64,000 bases of DNA. It comes from Cervus elaphus. Taxonomy: Eukaryota; Chordata; Mammalia; Artiodactyla; Cervidae. Each line of letters begins with the position of its first letter. Position 1 is the first letter of the stretch. Below are positions 1 through 12,920 of the stretch, piece by piece. The notes beneath the pieces were generated by a model. That model saw only the letters and a list, made by a program, of their open reading frames with translations, did not search any database and was not told the origin of the DNA. The stretch lies in NCBI RefSeq assembly GCF_910594005.1, contig NW_025316732.1:1-64000 (forward strand), written 5' to 3'. A program made the position numbers and the translations under genes.

Positions 1-2003
1 ATTTTTCACACCTTTTCATGCTCCTGGTCTTTCTTTTTTTTTTTTTTTTTTTGCTCCTTGCATTTTTCACACCTTTTCATGCTCCTGGTTTTTCTTTTTT
101 TTTTTTTTTTTTTTTTTTGCTCCTCGCATTTTTCACACCTTTTCATGTTCCTGGTCTTTTTTTTTTTTTTGCTCCTCAAATTTTTCACACCTTTTCATGC
201 TCCTCGCATTTTTCACACCTTTTCATGCTCCTCGCATTTTTCACACCTTTTCATGCTCCTCGCATTTTTCACACCTTTTCATATTCTTCGCATTTTTCAC
301 ACCTCTTAATGCTCCTCGCATTTTTCACAACTTTTCATGCTCGTCGCATTTTTCACACCTTTTCATGCTCCTGGTCTTTCTTTTTTTTTTTTTGCTCCTC
401 GCATTTTTCACAGCTTTTCATGCTCCTGGTCTTTCTTTTTTTTTTTTCTCCTCGCATTTTTCACACCTTTTCATGCTCCTGGTCTTTCTTTTTTTTTTTT
501 TTTTTTTTTGCTTCTCGCATTTTTCACACCTTTTCATGCTCCTCATCTTTTTTTTTTTTTGCTCCTCGCATTTTTCACACCTTTTCATGCTCCTGGTCTT
601 TTTTTTTTTTTTCCTCCTCGCATTTTTCACACCTTTTCATGCTCCTGGTCTTTTTTTTTTTTTTTTTTTTTTTTTTGCTCCTCGCATTTTTCACACCTTT
701 TCATGCTCCTCGTCTTTTTTTTTTTTTTTTTGCTCCTCGCATTTTTCCCACCTTTTCATGCTCCTCGTCTTTCTTTTTTTTTTTTTTTTTTTTTGCTCCT
801 TGCAATTTTCACACCTATTCATGGTCCTGGTCTTTTTTTTTTTTTTTTTTTTGCTCCTCAAATTTTTCACATCTTTTCATGCTCCTTGCATTTTTCACAC
901 CTTTTCATGCTCCTCGCATTTTTCACACCTTTTCATGCTCCTCATCTTTTTTTTTTTTTGCTCCTCGCATTTTTCACACCTTTTCATGCTCCTGGTCTTT
1001 TTTTTTTTTTTTCCTCCTCGCATTTTTCACACCTTTTCATGCTCCTGGTCTTTCTTTTTTTTTTTTTTTTTTTTTTGCTCCTTGCATTTTTCACACCTTT
1101 TCATGCTCCTGGTCTTCCTTTCTTTCTTTTTTTTTTTTTTTTTGCTCCTTGCATTTTTCACACCTTTTCATGCTCCTGGTCTTTTTTTTTTTTTTTGCTC
1201 CTCTCATTTTTCACACCTTTTCATGCTCCTGGTCTTTCTTTTTTTTTTTTTTTTTTTGCTTCTCGCATTTTTCACACCTTTTCATGCTCCTCGTCTTTTT
1301 TTTTTTTTTTGCTCCTCGCATTTTTCACACCTTTTCATGCTCCTCCTCTTTCTTTTTTTTTTTTTTTTTTTTTGCTCCTTGCAATTTTCACACCTATTCA
1401 TGGTCCTGGTCTTTTTTTTTTTTTTTTTTTTTGCTCCTCAAATTTTTCACATCTTTTCATGCTCCTTGCATTTTTCACACCTTTTCATGCTCCTTGCATT
1501 TTTCACACCTTTTCATGCTCCTCGCATTTTTCACACCTTTTCATGCTCCTCATCTTTTTTTTTTTTTTTTGCTCCTCGCATTTTTCACACATTTTCATGC
1601 TCCTGGTCTTTTTTTTTTTTTTTCCTCCTCGCATTTTTCACACCTTTTCATGCTCCTGGTCTTTCTTTTTTTTTTTTTTTTTTTTGCTTCTCGCATTTTT
1701 CACACCTTTTCATGCTCCTCGTCTTTTTTTTTTTTTTTGCTCCTCGCATTTTTCCCACCTTTTCATGCTCCTCGTCTTTCTTTTTTTTTTTTTTTTTTTT
1801 TGCTCCTTGCAATTTTCACACCTATTCATGGTCCTGGTCTTTTTTTTTTTTTTTTTTTTTGCTCCTCAAATTTTTCACATCTTTTCATGCTCCTTGCATT
1901 TTTCACACCTTTTCATGCTCCTTGCATTTTTCACACCTTTTCATGCTCCTCGCATTTTTCACACCTTTTCATGTTCCTGGTCTTTTTTTTTTTTTTTTTT
2001 TTT
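1..2003 (+). repeat. Family A block 1
   Basis: This block carries the family A variants: TTGCAATTTTCACACC followed by CTATTCATGG (about 800, 1,380 and 1,810), CTCAAATTTTTCACATC (about 855, 1,438, 1,864), CTTCTCGC after a T tract, and linkers GCTCCTCGTC or GCTCCTCATC. It also has monomers preceded by a T tract ending CCTCCTCGC. Order and variants closely match 15.6-16.6 kb and 20.1-22.9 kb, and the block ends with the same CATGTTCCTGG linker that ends the A block near 22,930. Confidence 0.85.
171..366 (+). repeat. Run of seven linker-free 28-bp monomers
   Basis: Monomer starts fall at 171, 199, 227, 255, 283, 311 and 339 with exact 28-bp spacing and no poly-T linker. Variants in order: CTCAAA, three CTCGCA, ATTCTTCGC (equivalent of the family C ATTCATCGC), a unit after CTCTTAAT, and GCTCGTCGC. 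The same order recurs at about 15.72-15.92 kb, 20.23-20.43 kb and 21.01-21.20 kb. Confidence 0.95.
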
Positions 2004-2444
2004 GCTCCTCGCATTTTTCACACCTTTTCATACTCCTCGCATTTTTCACACCTTTTCATGCTCCTCGCATTTTTCACACCTTTTCATGCTCCTGGTCTCT
2101 TTTTTTTTTTTTTTTTTTTTGCTCCTCGCATTTTTCACACCTTTTCATGCTCCTGGTCTTTTTTTTTTTTTTTGCTCCTCGCATTTTTCAAACCTTTTCA
2201 TGCTCCTGGTCTTTTTTTTTTTTTTGCTCCTCGCATTTTTCACACCTTTTCATGCTCCTGGTCTTTCTTTTTTTTTTTTTGCTCCTCGCATTTTTCACAC
2301 CTTTTCATGCTCCTGGTCTTTCTTTTTTTTTTTTTTTGCTCCTCGCGTTTTTCAAACCTTTTCATGCTCCTGGTCTTTTTTTTTTTTTTGCTCCTCGCAT
2401 TTTTCACACCTTTTCATGCTCCTGGTCTTTCTTTTTTTTTTTTT

Positions 2445-2640
2445 GCTCCTCGCATTTTTCACACCTTTTCATGCTCCTCGCATTTTTCACACCTCTTCAT
2501 GCTCCTCGCATTTTTCACAACTTTTCATGCTCGTCACATTTTTCACACCTTTTCATGCTCCTTGCATTTTTAACACCTTTTCATGCTCCTTGCATTTTTC
2601 ACACCTTTTCATGCTCCTCGCATTTTTCACACCTTTTCAT
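2445..2640 (+). repeat. Run of seven 28-bp monomers, GCTCGTCACA type
   Basis: Starts at 2,445, 2,473, 2,501, 2,529, 2,557, 2,585 and 2,613 are exactly 28 bp apart. The order is CTCGC, a CTCGC unit ending CCTCTTCAT, a CTCGC unit with CACAACTT, GCTCGTCACA, two CTTGC units and CTCGC. This ordered cluster is the most frequently repeated higher-order element of the window, with the GCTCGTCACA monomer also at 5,287, 9,069, 10,412, 29,219, 33,415, 35,774, 38,954, 39,759, 42,699, 44,267, 47,634, 48,443, 53,234, 55,519, 57,435, 59,376, 61,540 and 63,260. Confidence 0.93.
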
Positions 2641-5202
2641 GCTCCTGGTCTTTCTTTTTTTTTTTTGCTCCTCGCATTTTTCACACCTTTTCATGCTCCT
2701 GGTCTTTCTTTCTTTCTTTTTTTTTTTTTTTGCTCCTCGCATTTTTCACAACTTTTCATGCTCCTGGTCTTTTTTTTTTTTTTTTGCTCCTCGCATTTTT
2801 CACACCTTTTCATATTCCTGGTCTTTTTTTTTTTTTTTTGCTCCTCGCATTTTTCACAACTTTTCATGCTCCTGGTCTTTTTTTTTTTTTTTGCTCCTCG
2901 CATTTTTCACAACTTTTCATGCTCCTGGTCTTTTTTTTTTTTTTTTGCTCCTCGCATTTTTCACACCTTTTCATATTCCTGGTCTTTCTTTTCTTTTTTT
3001 TTGCTCCTCGCATTTTTCACACCTTTTCATGCTCCTCGCATTTTTCACACCTCTTCATGCTCCTGGTCTTTCTTTCTTTCTTTTTTTTTTTTTTCTGCTC
3101 CTCGCATTTTTCACACCTTTTCATGCTCCTGGTCTTTCTTTTTTTTTTTTTTGCTCCTCGCATTTTTCACTCCTTTTCATGCTCCTCGCATTTTTCACAC
3201 CTCTTCATGCTCCTCGCATTTTTTCACAACTTCTCATGCTCGTCGCATTTTTCACACCTTTTCATGCTCCTGGTCTTTCTTTTTTTTTTTTTACTCCTCG
3301 CATTTTTCACACCTTTTCATGCTCCTGGTCTTTCTTTCTTTCTTTTTTTTTTTTTTTGCTCCTCGCATTTTTCACAACTTTTCATGCTCCTGGTCTTTTT
3401 TTTTTTTTTTTTGCTCCTCGCATTTTTCACACCTTTTCATATTCCTGGTCTTTTTTTTTTTTTTTGCTCCTCGCATTTTTCACAACTTTTCATGCTCCTG
3501 GTCTTTTTTTTTTTTTTGCTCCTCGCATTTTTCACAACTTTTCATGCTCCTGGTCTTTTTTTTTTTTTTTGCTCCTCGCATTTTTCACACCTTTTCATAT
3601 TCCTGGTCTTTCTTTTCTTTTTTTTGCTCCTCGCATTTTTCACACCTTTTCATGCTCCTGGTCTTTCTTTCTTTCTTTTTTTTTTTTTTCTGCTCCTCGC
3701 ATTTTTCACACCTTTTCATGCTCCTGGTTTTTTTTTTTTTTTTTGCTCCTCGCATTTTTCACAGCTTTTCATGCTCCTGGTGTTTTTTTTTTTTTTTTTT
3801 TTTTTGCTCCTCGCATTTTTCACACCTTTTCATGCTCCTGGTCTTTTTTTTTTTTTTTTTTTTTGCTCCTCGCATTTTTCACACCTTTTCATGCTCCTGG
3901 GTTTTTTTTTTTTTTTTTTTTTTTTTTGCTCCTCGCATTTTTCACACCTTTTCATGCTCCTGGTCTTTTTTTTTTTTTTTTTTTTTGCTCCTCGCATTTT
4001 TCACACGTTTTCATGCTCCTGGTGTTTTTTTTTTTTTTTTTTTTTTTTTTGCTCCTCGCATTTTTCACACCTTTTCATGCTCCTGGTCTTTTTTTTTTTT
4101 TTTTTTTTTTGCTCCTCGCATTTTTCACACCTTTTCATGCTCCTGGTCTTTCTTTTTTTTTTTTTTTGCTCCTCGCATTTTTCACTCCTTTTCATGCTCC
4201 TCGCATTTTTCACACCTTTTCATGCTCCTCGCATTTTTCACAACTTCTCATGCTCGTCGCATTTTTCACACCTTTTCATGCTCCTGGTCTTTCTTTTTTT
4301 TTTTTTGCTCCTCGCATTTTTCACACCTTTTCATGCTCCTGGTCTTTCTTTCTTTCTTTTTTTTTTTTTTTCTGCTCCTCGCATTTTTCACACATTTTCA
4401 TGCTCCTGGTCTTTTTTTTTTTTTTTGCTCCTCGCATTTTTCACCTTTTCATGCTCCTGGTCTCTCTTTTTTTTTTTTTTTTTTGCTCCTCGCATTTTTC
4501 ACACCTTTTCATGCTCCTGGTCTTTTTTTTTTTTTTTTTTTTTCTTCCTTTTTTTCACACCTTTTCTTTTTCCTGGTCTTTTTTTTTTTTTTTTTTTGCT
4601 CCTCGCATTTTTCACACCTTTTCATGCTCTTGGTCTTTTTTTTTTTTTTTGCTCCTCGCATTTTTCACACCTTTTCATGCTCCTGGTCTTTCTTTTTTTT
4701 TTTTGCTCCTCGCATTTTTCACACCTTTTCATGCTCCTGGTCTTTCTTTTTTTTTTTTTTTTTGCTCCTCGCATTTTTCACACCTTTTCATGCTCCTCGC
4801 ATTTTTCACACCTTTTCATGCTCCTCATCTTTTTTTTTTTGCTCCCCGCATTTTTCACACCTTTTCATGCTCCTGGTCTTTTTTTTCTTTCTCTTTTTTT
4901 TTTTTCTTCCTCGCATTTTTCACACCTTTTGATGTTCCTGGTCTTTTTTTTTTTTTTTTTTTGCTCCTCGCATTTTTCACACCTTTTCTTGCTCTTGGTT
5001 TTTTTTTTTTTTTTGCTCCTCAAATTTTTTACACCTTTTCATGCTTCTCGCATTTTTCACACCTTTTCATGCTCCTGGTCTTTTTTTTTTTTTTTGCTCC
5101 TCGCATTTTTCACAACTTTTCATGCTCCTGGTCTTTTTTTTTTTTTTGCTCCTCGCATTTTTCACACCTTTTCATGCTCCTGGTCTTTCTTTTTTTTTTT
5201 TT

Positions 5203-5398
5203 GCTCCTCGCATTTTTCACACCTTTTCATGCTCCTCGCATTTTTCACACCTCTTCATGCTCCTCGCATTTTTCACAACTTTTCATGCTCGTCACATTTT
5301 TCACACCTTTTCATGCTCCTTGCATTTTTCACACCTTTTCATGCTCCTTGCATTTTTCACACCTTTTCATGCTCCTCGCATTTTTCACACCTTTTCAT
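5203..5398 (+). repeat. Run of seven 28-bp monomers, second GCTCGTCACA cluster
   Basis: Seven monomers at exact 28-bp spacing (5,203 to 5,371), in the same variant order as 2,445-2,640, followed by a GCTCCTGGTC linker at 5,399. Confidence 0.93.
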
Positions 5399-8300
5399 GC
5401 TCCTGGTCTTTCTTTTTTTTTTTTGGTCCTCGCATTTTTCACACCTTTTCATGCTCCTGGTCTTTCTTTCTTTCTTTTTTTTTTTTTTTGGTCCTCGCAT
5501 TTTTCACACCTTTTCATGCTCCTGGTCTTTCTTTCTTTCTTTTTTTTTTTTTTTGCTCCTCGCATTTTTCACAACTTTTCATGAACTTTTCATGCTCCTG
5601 GTCTTTTTTTTTTTTTTCGCTCCTCGCATTTTTCACACCTTTTCATGCTCCTGGTCTTTTTTTTTTTTTTTGCTCCTCGCATTTTTCACACCTTTTCATG
5701 CTCCTGGTCTTTCTTTTTTTTTTTTGGTCCTCGCATTTTTCACACCTTTTCATGCTCCTGGTCTTTCTTTCTTTCTTTTTTTTTTTTTTCTGCTCCTCGC
5801 ATTTTTCACACCTTTTCATGCTCCTGGTCTTTTTTTTTTTTTTTGCTCCTCGCATTTTTCACACCTTTTCATGCTCCTGGTGTTTTTTTTTTTTTTTTTT
5901 TTTTTTGCTCCTCGCATTTTTCTCACCTTTTCATGCTCCTGGTCTTTTTTTTTTTTTTTTTTTTTGCTCCTCGCATTTTTCACACCTTTTCATGCTCCTG
6001 GGTTTTTTTTTTTTTTTTTTTTTTTTGCTCCTCGCATTTTTCACACCTTTTCATGCTCCTGGTCTTTTTTTTTTTTTTTTTTTTTTGTTCCTCGCTTTTT
6101 TCACACCTTTTCATGCTCCTGGTGTTTTTTTTTTTTTTTTTTTTTTTTTGCTCCTCGCTTTTTTCACACCTTTTCTTGCTCCTGGTCTTTTTTTTTTTTT
6201 TTTTTTTTTTGCTCCTCGCATTTTTCACACCTTTTCATGCTCCTGGTCTTTCTTTTTTTTTTTTTTGCTCCTCGCATTTTTCACTCCTTTTCATGCTCCT
6301 CGCATTTTTCACACCTCTTCATGCTCCTCGCATTTTTCACAACTTCTCATGCTCGTCGCATTTTTCACACCTTTTCATGCTCCTGGTCTTTCTTTTTTTT
6401 TTTTTGCTCCTCGCATTTTTCCCCCCTTTTCATGCTCCTGGTCTTTCTTTTTTTTTTTTTGCTCCTCGCATTTTTCACACCTTTTCATGCTCCTGGTCTT
6501 TCTTTTTTTTTTTTTTTTTTTTTGCTCCTCCCCTTTTTTACACCTTTTCATTTTCCTGGTGTTTTTTTTTTTTTTTTTTTTTTTTGCTCCTCGCATTTTT
6601 CAAACCTTTTCATGCTCCTGGTCTTTTTTTTTTTTTTGCTCCTCGCATTTTTCACACCTTTTCATGCTCCTGGTCTTTCTTTTTTTTTTTTTTGCTCCTC
6701 GCATTTTTCACTCCTTTTCATGCTCCTCGCATTTTTCACACCTCTTCATGCTCCTCGCATTTTTCACAACTTCTCATGCTCGTCGCATTTTTCACACCTT
6801 TTCATGCTCCTGGTCTTTCTTTTTTTTTTTTTGCTCCTCGCATTTTTCACACCTTTTCATGCTCCTGGTCTTTCTTTTTTTTTTTTTGCTCCTCGCATTT
6901 TTCACACCTTTTCATGCTCCTCGTCTTTCTTTTTTTTTTTTTTTTTTTTTGCTCCTCGCATTTTTCACACCTTTTCATGCTCCTGGTGTTTTTTTTTTTT
7001 TTTTTTTTTTTTGCTCCTCGCTTTTTTCAAACCTTTTCATGCTCCTGGTCTTTTTTTTTTTTTTGCTCCTCGCATTTTTCACACCTTTTCATGCTCCTGG
7101 TCTTTCTTTTTTTTTTTTTTTGCTCCTCGCATTTTTCACTCCTTTTCATGCTCCTCGCATTTTTCACACCTCTTCATGCTCCTCGCATTTTTCACAACTT
7201 TTCATGCTCGTCTCATTTTTCACACCTTTTCATGCTCCTTGCATTTTTCACACCTTTTCATGCTCCTTGCATTTTTCACACCTTTTCATGCTCCTCGCAT
7301 TTTTCACACCTTTTCATGCTCCTCGCATTTTTCACAACTTTTCATGCTCCTGGTCTTTTTTTTTTTTTTTTTGCTCCTCGCATTTTTCACACCTTTTCAT
7401 ATTCCTGGTCTTTCTTTTTTTTTTTTTTGCTCCTCGCGTTTTTCACACCTTTTCATGCTCCTGGTCTTTCTTTCTTTCTTTTTTTTTTTTTTCTGCTCCT
7501 GGCATTTTTCACACCTTTTCATGCTCCTGGTCTTTCTTTTTTTTTTTTTGCTCCTCGCATTTTTCACACCTTTTCATGCTCCTGGTGTTTTTTTTTTTTT
7601 TTTTTTTTTTTGCTCCTCGCATTTTTCACACCTTTTCATGCTCCTGGTCTTTTTTTTTTTTTTTTTTTTTTGCTCCTCGCATTTTTCACACCTTTTCATG
7701 CTCCTGGGTTTTTTTTTTTTTTTTTTTTGCTCCTCGCATTTTTCACACCTTTTCATGCTCCTGGTCTTTTTTTTTTTTTTTTTTTTTTTGCTCCTCGCAT
7801 TTTTCACACCTTTTCATGCTCCTCGCATTTTTCACACCTCTTCATGCTCCTCGCATTTTTCACAACTTTTCATGCTCGTCGCATTTTTCACACCTTTTCA
7901 TGCTCCTGGTCTTTCTTTTTTTTTTTTTTTTTTTTTCCTCCTCGCATTTTTCACACCTTTTCATGCTCCTGGTCTTTTTTTCTTTTTTGCTCCTCGCATT
8001 TTTCACACCTTTTCATGCTCCTGGTCTTTTTTTTTTTTTTGCTCCTCGCATTTTTCACACCTTTTCTTGTTCCTGGTCTCTTTTTTTTTTTTTTTTTTTT
8101 TTGCTCCTCGCATTTTTCACACCTTTTCATGCTCCTGGTCTTTTTTTTTTTTTTGCTCCTCGCATTTTTCACATCTATTCATGCTCCTGGTCTTTTTTTT
8201 TTTTTTGCTCCTCGCATTTTTCACACCTTTTCTTGTTCCTGGTCTTTCTTTTTTTTTTTTGCTCCTCGCATTTTTCACACCTTTTCATGCTCCTGGTCTT

Positions 8301-9653
8301 TCTTTTTTTTTTTTTTGCTCCTCGCATTTTTCACACCTTTTCATGCTCCTGGTCTTTTTTTTTTTTTTTTCTCCTCGCATTTTTCACAACTTTTCATGCT
8401 CCTGGTCTTTTTTTTTTTTTTGCTCCTCGCATTTTTCACACCTTTTTCATGCTCCTGGTCTTTCTTTTTTTTTTTTTGCTCCTCGCATTTTTCACACCTT
8501 TTCATGCTCCTGGTCTTTCTTTCTTTCTTTTTTTTTTTTTTTTCTGCTCCTCGCATTTTTCACACATTTTCATCCTCCTGGTCTTTTTTTTTTTTTTTGC
8601 TCCTCGCATTTTTCACACCTTTTCATGCTCCTGGTCTCTCTTTTTTTTTTTTTTTTGCTCCTCGCATTTTTCCCCCCTTTTCATGCTCCTGGTCTTTTTT
8701 TTTTTTTTTTTGCTCCTCGCATTTTTCAAACCTTTTCATGCTCCTGTTCTTTTTTTTTTTTTTGCTCCTCGCATTTTTCACACCTTTTCATGCTCCTGGT
8801 CTTTCTTTTTTTTTTTTTTGCTCCTCGCATTTTTCACACCTTTTCATGCTCCTGGTCTTTCTTTTTTTTTTTTTGCTCCTCGCATTTTTCAAACCTTTTC
8901 ATGCTCCTGGTCTTTTTTTTTTTTTTTTGCTCCTCGCATTTTTCACACCTTTTCATGCTCCTGGTATTTCTTTTTTTTTTTTTTGCTCCTCGCATTTTTC
9001 ACACCTTTTCATGCTCCTCCTATTTTTCACACCTCTTCATGCTCCTCGCATTTTTCACAACTTTTCATGCTCGTCACATTTTTCACACCTTTTCATGCTC
9101 CTTGCATTTTTCACACCTTTTCATGCTCCTTGCATTTTTCACACCTTTTCATGCTCCTCGCATTTTTCACACCTTTTCATGCTCCTCGCATTTTTCACAA
9201 CTTTTCATGCTCCTGGTCTTTTTTTTTTTTTTTTGCTCCTCGCATTTTTCACACCTTTTCATATTCCTGGTCTTTCTTTTTTTTTTTTTGCTCCTCGCGT
9301 TTTTCACACATTTTCATGCTCCTGGTCTTTCTTTCTTTCTTTTTTTTTTTTTTCTGCTCCTCGCATTTTTCACACCTTTTCATGCTCCTGGTCTTTCTTT
9401 TTTTTTTTTTTGCTCCTCGCATTTTTCACACCTTTTCATGCTCCTGGTGTTTTTTTTTTTTTTTTTTTTTTTGCTCCTCGCATTTTTCACACCTTTTCAT
9501 GCTCCTGGTCTTTTTTTTTTTTTTTTTTTTTTGCTCCTCGCATTTTTCACACCTTTTCATTCTCCTGGGTTTTTTTTTTTTTTTTTTTTTTTTTGCTCCT
9601 CGCATTTTTCTCTCCTTTTCATGCTCCTGGTCTTTTTTTTTTTTTTTTTTTTT

Positions 9654-10168
9654 GCTCCTTGAATTTTTCACACCTTTTCATGCTCCTCGCATTTTTCACA
9701 CCTCTTCATGCTCCTCGCATTTTTCACAACTTTTCATGCTCGTCGCATTTTTCACACCTTTTCATGCTCCTGGTCTTTCTTTTTTTTTTTTTTTTTTTTT
9801 TTCCTCCTCGCATTTTTTCACACCTTTTCATGCTCCTGGTCTTTTTTTTTTTTTTGCTCCTCGCATTTTTCACACCTTTTCATGTTCCTGGTCTTTCTTT
9901 TTTTTTTTTTGCTCCTCGCATTTTTCACACCTTTTCATGCTCCTGGTCTTTCTTTTTTTTTTTTTTTTTGCTCCTCGCATTTTTCACACCTTTTCATGCT
10001 CCTCGCTTTTTTTCTTTCTCTTTTTTTTTTTTCTTCCTCGCATTTTTCACACCTTTTGATGTTCCTGGTCTTTTTTTTTTTTTTTTTTTTGCTCCTCGCA
10101 TTTTTCACACCTTTTCATGCTCTTGGTTTTTTTTTTTTTTGCTCCTCAAATTTTTCACACCTTTTCAT
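9654..10168 (+). repeat. Boundary block with GCTCCTTGAA start and GATG marker
   Basis: The block begins with the rare monomer GCTCCTTGAA, continues through a CTCGTCGC monomer and a T tract ending in CCTCCTCGC, contains a T tract broken as CTTTCTCTTT, the CTTTTGATGTTCC monomer (GATG at 10,058), a GCTCTTGG linker and a CTCAAA monomer, and ends before GCTTCTCGC at 10,169. The same order occurs at 56,459-57,191, which holds about 217 bp more between start and GATG marker. Confidence 0.85.
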
Positions 10169-10944
10169 GCTTCTCGCATTTTTCACACCTTTTCATGCTC
10201 CTGGTCTTTTTTTTTTTTTTGCTCCTCGCATTTTTCACAACTTTTCATGCTCCTGGTCTTTTTTTTTTTTTTGCTCCTCGCATTTTTCACACCTTTTCAT
10301 GCTCCTGGTCTTTCTTTTTTTTTTTTTGCTCCTCGCATTTTTCACACCTTTTCTTGCTCCTCGCATTTTTCACACCTCTTCATGCTCCTCGCATTTTTCA
10401 CAACTTTTCATGCTCGTCACATTTTTCACACCTTTTCATGCTCCTTGCATTTTTCACACCTTTTCATGCTCCTCGCATTTTTCACACCTTTTCATGCTCC
10501 TCGCATTTTTCACAACTTCTCATGCTCGTCGCATTTTTCACACCTTTTCATGCTCCTGGTCTTTCTTTTTTTTTTTTTGCTCCTCGCATTTTTCACACCT
10601 TTTCATGCTCCTGGTCTTTCTTTCTTTCTTTTTTTTTTTTTTTGCTCCTCGCATTTTTCACAACTTTTCATGCTCCTGGTCTTTTTTTTTTTTTTTTGCT
10701 CCTCGCATTTTTCACACCTTTTCATATTCCTGGTCTTTTTTTTTTTTTTTGCTCCTCGCATTTTTCACAACTTTTCATGCTCCTGGTCTTTTTTTTTTTT
10801 TTTGCTCCTCGCATTTTTCACAACTTTTCATGCTCCTGGTCTTTTTTTTTTTTTTTGCTCCTCGCATTTTTCACACCTTTTCATATTCCTGGTCTTTCTT
10901 TTCTTTTTTTTGCTCCTCGCATTTTTCACACCTTTTCATGCTCC
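10169..10944 (+). repeat. Short family B segment
   Basis: The segment opens with GCTTCTCGC and a CACAACTTTTCAT monomer, as every B block after a boundary block does. It contains eight exact 28-bp monomers at 10,328-10,551 (GCTCGTCACA at 10,412) and three TTCATATTCC units. It ends where a T tract replaces the GGTC linker (CTCCTGTTTT, about 10,943). Confidence 0.8.
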
Positions 10945-12920
10945 TGTTTTTTTTTTTTTTTTTTTTTTTTTTGCTCCTCGCATTTTTCACACCTTTTCAT
11001 GCTCCTGGTCTTTTTTTTTTTTTTCCTCCTCGCATTTTTCACACCTTTTCATGCTCCTGGTCTTTTTTTTTTTTTTTTTTTTTTTTTTGCTCCTTGCATT
11101 TTTCACACCTTTTCATGCTCCTCGTCTTTTTTTTTTTTTTTTTGCTCCTTGCATTTTTCACACATTTTCATGCTCCTCGTCTTTCTTTTTTTTTTTTTTT
11201 TTTTTTGCTCCTTGCAAATTTCACACCTATTCATGGTCCTGGTCTTTTTTTTTTTTTTTTTTTGCTCCTCAAATTTTTCACATCTTTTCATGCTCCTTGC
11301 ATTTTTCACACCTTTTCATGCTCCTCGCATTTTTCACACCTTTTCATGCTCCTCATCTTTTTTTTTTTTGCTCCTCGCATTTTTCACACCTTTTCATGCT
11401 CCTGGTCTTTTTTTTTTTTTTCCTCCTCGCATTTTTCACACCTTTTTTTTTTCCTGGTCTTTCTTTTTTTTTTTTTTTTTTTTTTGCTCCTTGCATTTTT
11501 CACACCTTTTCATGCTCCTGGTCTTCCTTTCTTTCTTTTTTTTTTTTTTTTTGCTCCTTGCATTTTTCACACCTTTTCATGCTCCTGGTCTTTTTTTTTT
11601 TTTTTTTGCTCCTCTCATTTTTCACACCTTTTCATGCTCCTGGTCTTTCTTTTTTTTTTTTTTTTTTTTGCTTCTCGCATTTTTCACACCTTTTCATGCT
11701 CCTCGTCTTTTTTTTTTTTTTTTGCTCCTCGCATTTTTCACACCTTTTCATGCTCCTGGTCTTTTTTTTTTTTTTCCTCCTCGCATTTTTCACACCTTTT
11801 CATGCTCCTGGTCTTTTTTTTTTTTTTTTTTTTTTTTTTGCTCCTTGCATTTTTCACACCTTTTCATGCTCCTCGTCTTTTTTTTTTTTTTTTGCTCCTT
11901 GCATTTTTCACACATTTTCATGCTCCTCGTCTTTCTTTTTTTTTTTTTTTTTTTTTGCTCCTTGCATTTTTCACACCTTTTCATGGTCCTGGTCTTTTTT
12001 TTTTTTTTTTTTGCTCCTCAAATTTTTCACATCTTTTCATGCTCCTTGCATTTTTCACACCTTTTCATGCTCCTCGCATTTTTCACACCTTTTCATGCTC
12101 CTCATCTTTTTTTTTTTTGCTCCTCGCATTTTTCACACCTTTTCATGCTCCTGGTCTTTTTTTTTTTTTTTCTCCTCGCATTTTTCACACCTTTTCATGC
12201 TCCTGGTCTTTCTTTTTTTTTTTTTTTTTTTTTTGCTCCTTGCATTTTTCACACCTTTTCATGCTCCTGGTCTTCCTTTCTTTCTTTTTTTTTTTTTTTT
12301 TGCTCCTCGCATTTTTCACACCTTTTCATGCTCCTGGTCTTTTTTTTTTTTTTTTGCTCCTCTCATTTTTCACACCTTTTCATGCTCCTGGTCTTTCTTT
12401 TTTTTTTTTTTTTTTTGCTTCTCGCATTTTTCACACCTTTTCATGCTCCTCGTCTTTTTTTTTTTTTTTGCTCCTCGCATTTTTCACACCTTTTCATGCT
12501 CCTCGTCTTTCTTTTTTTTTTTTTTTTTTTTTGCTCCTTGCTTTTTTCACACCTATTCATGGTCCTGGTCTTTTTTTTTTTTTTTTTTTTTTGCTCCTCA
12601 AATTTTTCACATCTTTTCATGCTCCTTGCATTTTTCACTCCTTTTCATGCTCCTTGCATTTTTCACACCTTTTCATGCTCCTCGCATTTTTCACACCTTT
12701 TCATGCTCCTCATCTTTTTTTTTTTTTGCTCCTCGCATTTTTCACACATTTTCATGCTCCTGGTCTTTTTTTTTTTTTCCTCCTCGCATTTTTCACACCT
12801 TTTCATGCTCCTGGTCTTTTTTTTTTTTTTTTTTTTGCTCCTTGCATTTTTCACACCTTTTCATGCTCCTGGTCTTTTTTTTTTTTTTTTTTTGCTCCTC
12901 TCATTTTTCACACCTTTTCA
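10945..12920 (+). repeat. Family A block 2
   Basis: Family A variants return: monomers following CCTCCTCGC, TTGCA-type monomers, CTATTCATGG (about 11,230 and 12,555), CTCAAATTTTTCACATC (about 11,268, 12,012, 12,595), CTTCCTTTCTTTC linkers and GCTTCTCGC. The part from about 11.8 kb onward aligns with 16.3-17.43 kb at an offset of about 4,506-4,515 bp. Confidence 0.83.

Larger units (their letters stand above)
2004..9653 (+). repeat. Family B block 1
   Basis: Family B variants dominate: CACAACTTTTCAT, TTCATATTCCTGG, GCTCGTCACA (2,529; 5,287; 9,069), CTTTCTTTCTTTC linkers usually followed by CTGCTCCTCGC, and clusters of GGTG and GGGT linkers with long T tracts (from about 3,773, 5,873, 7,580 and 9,440). 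A CTTTTGATGTTCC boundary marker is present at 4,931. The block ends where the GCTCCTTGAA marker begins at 9,654. No gene or unique sequence is visible. Confidence 0.85.
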
